Shown here: positions 49,501 through 58,800 of the stretch, piece by piece | Position numbering within the stretch: position 1 is the stretch's first letter | How the letters are laid out: each line of letters starts with the position of its first letter | DNA from: UMGS1613 sp045636225 | GTDB taxonomy: Bacteria > Bacillota_I > Bacilli_A > RF39 > UBA660 | Direction of reading: 5' to 3' | NCBI GenBank assembly: GCA_045636225.1 | Contig: JAZTXB010000047.1 | Span: forward strand, 11,239 to 75,238 | Length of the DNA: 64,000 nt | Position numbers and translations under genes: made by a program | The notes under the pieces: model-generated | The model's database searches: none | The model's input: the letters and a program-made list of their open reading frames with translations, nothing else | What the model was told of the DNA's origin: nothing

Positions 49501-52299
49501 AGGTAATTCGTTAAATTTTATATTAAATATTTCGCTATCAGTTTCTTTATATTCACCTTCATACTCTTCCTCTATTTCATCTTTAGGTAAAACTACTTTA
49601 ATTGGAATTTCATATTCCCTCTTAGAATATCCCTTTATTACAACATGATATTTAAAATCAGAATCGTAATTATCAATTGTATAAGGTAATCCTTCAGCAT
49701 TCTCTAAGTCATTTGAATATAATGTAAGTTTTCCTTCATAACCTGCCATTATATGTTCTAACTTATCAAGTTCATCATGATTATCAGGTATTGTACCACT
49801 ATATCCTGTATCTTCACAATTACCATTTTCTCCATCACTGCATCCATATAAAGAAAACTCTAATCTGCCCAATCTTTCATCAGAATTACCACTTTTCTCA
49901 CTATATTTTTGAATATTTATATCGAATACTGCTTCCGGATTATCACTAGGAGTCTCCTTTTCACCATTATCTAATACTAAATACACTGGCATTGCAGTTT
50001 CTGTTCTAACAGTTGTGTAACCCAAATAAATTGACTGAGAACTTCCATTTGCTACTCCATCAATAACACCATCACCATCTGTATCAAGTTCTACATTTTC
50101 ACCAGTAGTTAATAATGATACATACAAAGCATATTCTGTATTTGGTATTAGCCCGTCCAAATATACTGGGATAGAAAAATTAGTCCCATCTTTAGGTATA
50201 TCTTTCGCAATGATTATTGCCTCAGGACCAGCTTCTCCAGCCACTAAAGCATCATTTTTCTTAATTACAATTTGATAAGAAAAAGCTTTATCGGATGATA
50301 TAAAATTTTCTGGGTCAGTTAAGATAATCTGTCCACTTATTAATTCTCCATCAGTATTATTCTGTTCTGATTCAAATTCTACAACTTTTGGAAGTTCAAT
50401 TCCTAACGTTACTGAATTAGAATCATTAGATGAAAATATTATTGTTTTTTCGTTATCATCAAAATTTATATTAACATTAAAGTGAATCACTAAATTAGAT
50501 AAATCTTCACTTTCACTTAAGTTAGCAATTTCCCTAAGTTCTTGAAAAGTAAGAACTAGCGGCTCAGAACTATCCTTAGAAACCGTATGCATTAATGGTT
50601 CCTCGTTTTCTGTAGTTATAGATTTATAAATATTATATATATATCCATTAACTCCACCATTTATATCATTTACTCCTTGAACAAAAAACGAAACAACACC
50701 CTTAGTTTCATCCACATTAGTAGACAATTTAACATTATTTTTCTTAAACGGATTTTCTTTTAAAGTTTTTGTCTCATGAGTTAATTTTAATTCTTCATAT
50801 GAAACAGTAGAAAAAGCAACATTTCCATATTGTATTTTCTTCATTACAAAGACATATTCTGTATTAGAATCAAATTTATCTTTTTCTTCAATTATAACAA
50901 CATCGCTATCTCCAAAACTTTTGTCGACACTTTTTACAATAGTATTATTATTTTTATCAATTATTTCATAACTAAAGCCATTTACATCTGAATAAGAATT
51001 TTTATATACTGCAAACGATAAAGAATCATTTGTGACATAATCATCCACTATTTCTAAACCTATGTCAAGAGTCCTAAAAATTTTTGAAATAAACGTCCTG
51101 TTATAAACATCTTCATCTATCTTATATTGTCCAGTGACATTTAACGTATATTCAGTATTAGGTTTTAAACTAAAGTACGAATTAATTACATACTCAAGAT
51201 TTCCCTCTTCCCACTCATCAAAAATTTGAACAACTCTTCCGGTAGAATTTTCTAGCAATTCGACTTTTCTATTTCCATAAAGTACAGCCGATTCATCAGT
51301 AAAAGAAAATTTTGCATATTCAATTCCCAAAGTTGTAACATCCATACTTACAACTTTAAAAACAGGTTGCTTAACTTCTTCTACTTCAAGTTGTTCATTT
51401 TCATTTGGAAGTCCTGTCACCAAATTTCCAAGTTCCTCTTGCAATCCTGAATCTATATTGTCTTGTGAATTCCCCGAATTATTATTACCAGTATTTTCTG
51501 AATTGTTTGGTTGATTATTTAAATTTTCTTCACCACTTTCATCTTTTTCTTCAGGTTGTGGTAAAACTTCTATATTATCATTAGCATTTATAACCATATC
51601 AGCCATAGTTAAATATTCAACATTTTTCTTACTTATAGTTTTATACTCCAAATCTATTTTCACATCATCAACTATTATATATAGATTAGAAGCTATAGTC
51701 TGATAATTAACTTTATCATTATAAATTCTTATTACATTTTTGCTCACATATTCAATTTCTACATAATCTTCCATTTCAACAGCTTGTTCTCCTGAAAACG
51801 ATACAATTATCTTAGGAGACGCAACTAAATATTTATTATCCGAAATTTTATACATCAATTTAGCAAATGTAATAGTTTTATCTAAATTATCAATTTTATA
51901 TACTGCAGCCTCTTTTCTTAAGACAGAATTTTCAAAAATATTATAATAATTTATTAACTTGGAATCTATCTCATTCAAATCAATTGCAACACCTTTTTTC
52001 AAAGACATAATAGAACCATCCGAATAATGAACAAAACTTTCTTCCGTTATTTCAACTTTTTCACCATTAGAATTAGAAAAAGTATAACCATCCTTATTGT
52101 TACTTTTATATGAAGTATTTTGTTCAAAATATAATTTATTTATATTACTGTTACCATCACCTAAATTACTTATTATATATCCACTACTAGAAAAATAATT
52201 TACAGACTTATTTTTATAGTTTATCGCAAACACAAAGCTAACTATCAACATAGTTATTACGATTATAGTAATTATTATAACATGTATTTTTTGTTTCAT
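46600..52299 (-). CDS. Giant membrane-anchored surface protein (1899 residues) of the ATPase operon
   Basis: AGGTGAT points to the ATG at 52299, seven codons inside the longest frame. TM about 5-27 (type II orientation), head domain (about 30-235), an acidic Asn-rich linker (about 240-290) and then many Fn3-like beta repeats, e.g. SLKPNTEYTLNVTGQYK, FDSNTEYVFVMKKI and GLIPNTEYALYVSL. DTDGDGVID (near nt 50050-50085) is an EF-hand/dockerin-like calcium loop. Cys pairs such as CSDGENGNCEDTG suggest disulfides outside the cell. No C-terminal TM or LPxTG. First gene of the ATPase transcript, with its own promoter (52332-52360). No homologue recognised. Confidence 0.8.
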   Translation of the reverse strand: MKQKIHVIIITIIVITMLIVSFVFAINYKNKSVNYFSSSGYIISNLGDGNSNINKLYFEQNTSYKSNNKDGYTFSNSNGEKVEITEESFVHYSDGSIMSLKKGVAIDLNEIDSKLINYYNIFENSVLRKEAAVYKIDNLDKTITFAKLMYKISDNKYLVASPKIIVSFSGEQAVEMEDYVEIEYVSKNVIRIYNDKVNYQTIASNLYIIVDDVKIDLEYKTISKKNVEYLTMADMVINANDNIEVLPQPEEKDESGEENLNNQPNNSENTGNNNSGNSQDNIDSGLQEELGNLVTGLPNENEQLEVEEVKQPVFKVVSMDVTTLGIEYAKFSFTDESAVLYGNRKVELLENSTGRVVQIFDEWEEGNLEYVINSYFSLKPNTEYTLNVTGQYKIDEDVYNRTFISKIFRTLDIGLEIVDDYVTNDSLSFAVYKNSYSDVNGFSYEIIDKNNNTIVKSVDKSFGDSDVVIIEEKDKFDSNTEYVFVMKKIQYGNVAFSTVSYEELKLTHETKTLKENPFKKNNVKLSTNVDETKGVVSFFVQGVNDINGGVNGYIYNIYKSITTENEEPLMHTVSKDSSEPLVLTFQELREIANLSESEDLSNLVIHFNVNINFDDNEKTIIFSSNDSNSVTLGIELPKVVEFESEQNNTDGELISGQIILTDPENFISSDKAFSYQIVIKKNDALVAGEAGPEAIIIAKDIPKDGTNFSIPVYLDGLIPNTEYALYVSLLTTGENVELDTDGDGVIDGVANGSSQSIYLGYTTVRTETAMPVYLVLDNGEKETPSDNPEAVFDINIQKYSEKSGNSDERLGRLEFSLYGCSDGENGNCEDTGYSGTIPDNHDELDKLEHIMAGYEGKLTLYSNDLENAEGLPYTIDNYDSDFKYHVVIKGYSKREYEIPIKVVLPKDEIEEEYEGEYKETDSEIFNIKFNELPPYLSMEKEEIKRDGVTTGFNFKLKSSASTVDAQQYVTKLNYSIVDVTDKTDAYVDEQLNLDYCNDVEYNFENLSSGPNVYSDSLEYDGIKYSRGKKYFLCYYGEYEVDGEIKNTVTQAIDFYGKKKSAEINGYVKDYDGKSVTFKLKIEDEDRALTKICLNTSCKVDLVDEENKYRTEYNFSLDNNDETYSLYAYEKVFETEKEVKMYEFNPDEVIIISDDAEILTVDTTNGGYVRFSIKYTDEDIRGAVTDLFPSKYLDRVVGLYINEHYRKFEKDEQSKELFLDVELTSDVLKIDEDNTLSENNSIMLWFDSGKIVDYTKSSHYWKQAVLGEQTQHSGNIYYNFSGTEDSGRFDNISENSIFAPNSGLPSGTIFEQPGFTVVTENFIGNYLKIGNAVSKLVHSNEVSLWEIELEKKHLQTVEVVLATTEINTIYNSTGATISFDIVNQQINAGTALQVSLKKNGSGIETHKIQCNDDANGCTWESYLSENDENNESGIIKTIKVDEGKKVTIVFDGFDDVSTYSYTISGCTVLGGVEFKTSYNADLKNYNEDLPINSLDRIYINNYSANVVKNKWKWINEFNDIIYTKNLKYKLNVDDETYELKKGEEILYNLILKKGEQNQRMFADAQKLESKSIDKTFDLQSTYSNLEGNYILDLEVKLKKNDGTEKQLKVFNLDDYDGVKKVYKELESKEIEITRDVPKFFVEDTSNPEFKIEIQDEDGMLVACDKKDGNPIEYVGFDKENKDRISKYFNVSEIPKVVYFELFSIAEDNIDGKYIKNFDDKTNVRNLGYSPIPFVNETSGLNLTSQLSNAAVKSYYAVKINYCVKGKDGVQSEVFPKTVDGKQPAYIIYNSTALNMSTLKLANSINLMFREPDEELFNNISEIQYMLTYSTENATYSNSVGGDELSFLSHIDERGKTVYTFEVLNNNNDDGIPVSNVKQMSIKIFFENGSINPISYEKLFN

Positions 52300-52331
52300 A
52301 TCATCACCTATTATTTTCATTATACAGTTAC

Positions 52332-52360
52332 ATTATACCCCAAAATAATACAAATAGCAA
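52332..52360 (-). promoter_or_regulatory. Promoter of the ATPase-surface operon
   Basis: Minus-strand -35 TTGCTA, 17-bp spacer, -10 TATAAT, 32 bp upstream of the 1899-residue gene. Its presence, with the terminator at 52382, indicates a separate transcript for 52.3-39.1 kb. Confidence 0.75.
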
Positions 52361-52381
52361 TCTTTTCAAATCAATTTAACG

Positions 52382-52413
52382 AAAAAAAGAGCTGTATAAC
52401 AGTCTCTCTTTTT
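52382..52413 (-). terminator. Terminator after the 149-residue gene
   Basis: Minus-strand AGAGACTGT-tat-ACAGCTCT with one bulge, followed by TTTTTTT. It separates the 2904/149 pair from the ATPase operon. Confidence 0.75.
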
Positions 52414-52415
52414 TG

Positions 52416-52865
52416 TTATTCACAATGAATATAACTTCTTATAATTCCATCAATTACAGAATCATACTGACTAGGCCAAATAGCGTAAACATATATACCA
52501 ATTTCAACTAATTTTATTTGATTATCCTCATATAATTCATTATTAGTATCAATATGATTCTTCAAATCAAACAATTCATTTTCACTTAAGTTTCTTGCCA
52601 AAATGAAATATTCATTATCCGATTCAATGTTATATGAAAATATATAATCAGTTTCATTCAAAAATCCAATAGGAAGTTTTTCTGAAATTTCTTTAGTTTC
52701 TAAAGAATTAAACCTATTTCCCGTTGCTAAATTTATTTCCAACAAAACTTCCTCTAATTCGAAATCAGCACATTCACTAGGTAATTCTTTTTTAGGAATT
52801 AAAACTATAAAAATTATTATTAAAACTATTATAGCAACTATTATAATACTTAATTTTTTTTTCAT
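52416..52865 (-). CDS. Small membrane-anchored protein coupled to the 2904-residue protein
   Basis: 149 residues: TM 4-24 (LSIIIVAIIVLIIIFIVLIP), then an outer domain of about 120 residues with EIPKELPSECADFELEEVLLEI-like acidic start and two Cys (about 36 and 148) that could form a disulfide. The pattern 'SYNIESDNEYFILARNLSENELFDLKNHI' resembles small extracytoplasmic alpha/beta domains. Its ATG overlaps the stop of the 2904-residue gene by 4 bp (ATGA), so a stoichiometric link is likely. Family unknown. Confidence 0.7.
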   Translation of the reverse strand: MKKKLSIIIVAIIVLIIIFIVLIPKKELPSECADFELEEVLLEINLATGNRFNSLETKEISEKLPIGFLNETDYIFSYNIESDNEYFILARNLSENELFDLKNHIDTNNELYEDNQIKLVEIGIYVYAIWPSQYDSVIDGIIRSYIHCE

Positions 52866-55800
52866 ACAGCACCACTCTTTTTTACCAATTTATGTTTAAT
52901 TAATAAGCACAAAGCAACCAAAACAGATACTATAGAAATTGCAAATAATAATATACCACTTAATGATAATTGTTTTTTTCCATTACCAAAATTTGTATAA
53001 AATTTAACTAATTCATAATTTTGATAAAGCTTTTCTGTTTCAGATTGTACTTCACTAGAATTATCCAACAAAGAAGAAACTTTGTATAAATCATAATTCT
53101 TTGTAAGTTCATTATATACACTAATATATTGTTCTTCTTTTCCTGTCGCATTATTGCTACCATATAGTTTGTCCTTAGCTTGCTCCAACGAAATTTCAGT
53201 TATTTTCCCCTTTAATATATCCATCTCTTTATATTTTTCTTGTTCAGAAATATTCTCAATAATATTATTCTTAGAAGAATCTCCTATCTTATCCTTAGCA
53301 AATTCTAAAAACGAAGAATATTTATTTGAAACATTAGTAAATAAAATTGCACCTGTTCTATAGTCAAACGAATATACCGCACCATTAGTATATTTTAATA
53401 CAACATTATTACTAGATGACTTTATATTTGTGTATAATTCAACTATCTCATTATTAATTATATCTTCAGGGTATTTTATATTATTTTTTAAACTATATAA
53501 TTTTCCATCTTCTTTTAAAACAATCTGAATCTCATTACTATTATAATAATCTACTATATACATATCCTTTTTATTTTCCAAAGAAGGACTTATAGAACTT
53601 AATTTTCCATTTTTTAGGAATAACTGCATTTCCTTAACAATTCCATTTGCTAAAGAATAATTATAATATGTATCTATTTTGTTTCCATTATATTCAAACT
53701 CATATAATGGTTTTGAATTTTCTAAAATATTATATGTTATATTAGAATCACTTTCATTCCCATTTGATAAATTATATATTTTTCCATCAACTGTCAATAC
53801 TTCATTCCCATATAAATTAACAAAACTTCCATTAATTGCTTTAGCACTGCTATACAATACTTTACCTTGTATATAATAAGTTTCGTTATCTATTATACTT
53901 ATAGTTTTAGCCAGTTCTGATGGCTTAACTGTAGATTCTTTATAATTATAACCATTTGTTAAATAAAATTTAATAGGATTTTTAAAATCATATGTTATTG
54001 TATATGTTCTTAACTCAACGGGAATATAATTAGACTTATAATCTCCTATTTCATAGTAAAAATATATATTAGTATCTATAGAATCAAATTCTATATTCAC
54101 CGTATTTACACCACTTGCATAAATATCATAATCCATAGTTAATTTATTGTTATAAGAATTTGCATAATTTCTTAACATTTTTGAACTAGATAACAAGGAC
54201 ATTGATAAACTAATATTTTCCGCACCAGTTCCAGGTAATTGAACTTTATTCTTAACTGATGGATACCCAGAATCGAATATTGGGAAATGCTTATCATCTT
54301 CATAATTAAACACCGTAGTTGCTGGAATTAAAGTTTGTAATTCAACCAACGAAGAAATTTGAATACTTTCTTTTGTTATGTCTTTTACATATTCTTTAAA
54401 ATTACTTAGCTCCGCAAAAGCATCTTCACTTAACTCATTAGTCCCATATCCCAAAGTTGCTCCTGTTATTTTATTTTCTATTCTTCCAACCAATGGAATA
54501 CCACTGTTTTCAATACTAGAATAGAACAATGAATTTTGGAATTTCTTATCAACGCTTGCAGGAACTTGAGATAAATAACCAATTAAACCACCTGGGTTTG
54601 ATGTAGCTCCAACACTAACATCAATAGCTAAATTATTAGAAAAACCAATATTTTGTGAATAAGTATTTCCATTATTTAATCTACCAATGATTCCCCCGAC
54701 ATCATTTTCACCAGAAATTTTGGATGATAATACCATATTGCCTTTTATAGATTGAGTTCCCGAAGTTACTTGAATATAATCACCAACTAGCCCACCTACA
54801 CAATCTCCAGTGGCTTTTATTTCAGTCTTTTCTATTAAATTTCCTTCAATTTTATCTGTGGCACTTGTCGTTTGCCCTGCTAATCCACCTACATTAGAAC
54901 TTCCTGAAATCACGGAATCAAAAACGCGATTTTTTTGTCCTGTATAAAAATTAAAACCACTAAGACCTCCAACAAATTTTGCATTAAGTGCACTATATAA
55001 ACCATCTTTCTCATTTGCAAAGGTAACCCCCTCTACCTCAATGCCACTATACATTCTAGCATTAGAATATATACCACCTAAATAAGTAATTTGGATTTCA
55101 CTAGCATTTGAAATTAATACATTTCTAACTTGGATATTGGAAAAAGTTTGATTTCGTTGCATGTAACCACCTATGCCACCTATATATTTACCAGTAGCAG
55201 ATATTGTACTATTAGTAATACTACAATTGTTTGCACAATCGCCAGCGCCTACTATTCCACCAATATATGAAGAGAGAGAAGATGAGCCGCTAACCGACGA
55301 CACACTAACATTTGATACGTATATATTCTTCATAGTATATTCTACATAGCCTACTACTCCACCAATTCCAGTAATACCTTCTACTTTTATTTTTTCTGCT
55401 ATTACATTTGTAATCAAAACATATCCAGCTCTGTCTCCAGAACTATAAGCTACTAACGCACCTACATAATTATTTGCCATAACTTCAATATCATCTATTT
55501 TTACATTATTTATATAACCATAACTAACAGATATAATTCCAGCTTTACTATCAGTAGCAGTTGATGTTATTTTCATGTTAGAAAAATGACAATTTTCTAT
55601 TTTTCCATTATTATTTTTAATTAAACTAGCATGCGTACCGCCTTGAATGTTAAAACCTATAAATGCTACATCCCTCATAGTCATAAATAGCTTATCAATT
55701 AAACTTTCTTTAAAGGTACTATTTTCCTTGAATTCTATAGTATATCCGTTTCCTAATAAATTACCAATTTTTTTAGTTTTACTAACATCAGCATCAAATG

Positions 55801-58800
55801 AAAGCTTACTAGTTAATATAATATTTTGAGGATCACCAGTAGGGATTTCATTCCAATCATCTTGCGACGATATTTTCTTATAAAATTTAGCATCTATTTC
55901 TACTACGTGTTCTTCCAATGTTTCACTATTTTTAACGTTTAATTTATAAGAACTAAAATAATTTTTAGGTGTTATTTTATATTTGTAATTTTCGCCTTCT
56001 AGTTCTTCAATAGACAAATCATTAGTAGAATAATCTCCTGCATTATCTGAAACAAGTTCATATCCCTCCTCCAATGTAATGATAGCATAATCTGCACTTG
56101 CATTATTATATAACTCAGGCTGTGTAGAAAGATTTTTACCATTATAAAAATCTATTATTTCATCACTAACGATATCATTATCATAACGATATTCTATACT
56201 TATTCCACTATTGTCATTTCTTAAATCCTTAAATTTTTCCCCTTTTATCTGTTGTTCTACAAATGAAGCTTCTATTAAATAAGGTAAATCCTCCTTATCT
56301 GGTTCATCGTGGAACGAGATTGCTCCATCAGTTTTATCAAATTGAGTCAAATCAAGATAAAGGCCTCCATCTGGATTTATTATATTTATGGTGTTAAAAT
56401 CCACATCTTGAGGTAATGTATATAATGCATAATTATTTTGTATCTGACTTGCATAAGACCTGCTCGCTGGAATAATTACTGAATAATCTTTTTTTTCATA
56501 TTTATTCACAATTTTTCCTATAAACATATTTCTTTTTACACTATCAGTATTTACCCATCCAGTATCAAGAAAACCAACAATTCCTCCGGCATAACTATTT
56601 GAATTTATTATGTCCATATAACTATAATTATCCGTTATAGGTGAATAATAGCTTTTTCCCGCAATTCCTCCTACAATATCAAAATCAGTTTCTATAAAGC
56701 CAGTAGAATAACACCTTGTTATATCAGAACTATAAGAATATCCTACTATTCCTCCAATCGCTTTTTTACCATATTCAATATCCATATCTACATTAATATC
56801 TAAATTATAAACATAACTATTCATAATTTGTGAAGAGTTAAGATAACCAACAATTCCACCTATGTAATTGGTTTTATTAGAACCACTATAACCATCTGTA
56901 GATTTTTTTATTGTTAAATTATTTATTGATACTTTTTCAATTACTGTATTAGTATTTGAATACGCAATTAATCCACCAATATAAGGATAACTTTCTGACG
57001 CAGATTTTATTTCAATTTCATAATCTGTTAAATCAATATTATTTATATCAGCATTCGATGCTTCACGTATAAAACCAGAATTGGCAGAAGAAGTTGTTTG
57101 AAGCTTTATATTTTTTACTTGGAAATTTTTCATGACACCAGTAACCCCATAAAAATAATAACCTCTATCTATACTCACTGACTTTAAATCAATTACATGC
57201 TCATTACCATCTAAAATTGCTGAATAAGTCGTTTTTGATGGTAATCCAGAAGTAAATTCTATATTATTAATCAAACGTATATTTTCATTCCTGTTTAAAT
57301 ATTTTATAAAATTACCATACGTACCAACATTTCTATACAGTTCAATGTATAATGTTCTCATATTATTGTTATTATATAGTAACGTTTGTTGTCCACCAGC
57401 AAAATCTTTATAATATACTTCACTGATATTATAACTACTTTTAGCATAATAATTATCATCTTGATTACCAGATTCATCTGTCAAATATAAATCTATAATA
57501 ACAACTGAAGATTGTAATTCTTCATCATAGCTTGTTTTGCTAATTGATGTCCTAAGCCCTTCTACAATAATATCCGTTATTTCCAATTTATTAGGATTAC
57601 TTATGTAAAATTTTGCTTGAGGATTACCAAATTCATCCTCAGTTGCCTCACTAGACAAAATATCAATAGTCTTCTGCGTATAATAATCAAAAGGAATTGC
57701 AACCATGTCCTGATTACCTTGCATAAAATCATTCATTTTTAAAATTGGATAATACCCAGACGTTATGCTAAATGCTTGGTCATTATTTACAACGATTTCC
57801 CAAACGCTTTTATTCATTAAAGCGGATGTTGTTATTTTTCTTGAAGATTTACTAGCATATGTTGGATTACTTGTATTAGTATCAATATAGTAATTATTAC
57901 TAACATTTCCATTTCCAGTATATATATTAGGGCCATATTTATTTGATAACTGAGTAGTAGTAGCAACAGATATGGTATTTTTTGTTGTTCCGGTATTGTT
58001 TCTAACTATTGTTGCGATTCCAGAACCAGAATAGCTATTCTCTGCTGATTTTACACTAACTAAATTATATACATATTCCACAGTTCCAGAATTTGTCATT
58101 ACAACTGTACCATGAGATGCGGATGTATCATGTAATGATATTTCTATCGAATCGTTATCATTCCAACTATTCGGATTTTTGCTAGTTATATACCCATTCT
58201 TAATAGTCCCACTATTAGTGTAAACAGCTAATGAAGACGTGCTATAAGTATGAATATCAGTGTTTAATTTTATTACGAAATTTTTTATTGTACCACTATT
58301 AGTATATGCCAATAATCCTAATTTATTTGCTCTACCTATAGAATTCTGTTGTGTTGCAGTCACAATAATGTTTTCTATTGTTCCTGAATTTGTATTAACA
58401 AACCCAGGGGAAGAAGTTATAACTCCATCATAGTTCAAATGATAGTTTAATACAATATTTTTTAACACACCATTAGACCCTATCGAACTAAACACATGTG
58501 ATGTTGAATTACTAGTTATATACAATTCTACCGAATATCCTTGAAAATCAATTACACCATTAAAACCGCTGAATCTTCTATTCAAATTAAGTAAATCAAT
58601 ATCCTTCGTAACTACATAACGTTTTGTATCTCCTGATGTTGAAATTATGTAATCATCTGTACCAGTTGCTTTAATTGTCCTTGAAAAATCTGACGCATCA
58701 TTTATATTATAAATTTCATATCCAGTATTATACTCTAAAGAAGCTAGCACATAAAAGTCATCAATATTAACTCTATTACCAACAGATTGAAAATTTGATT

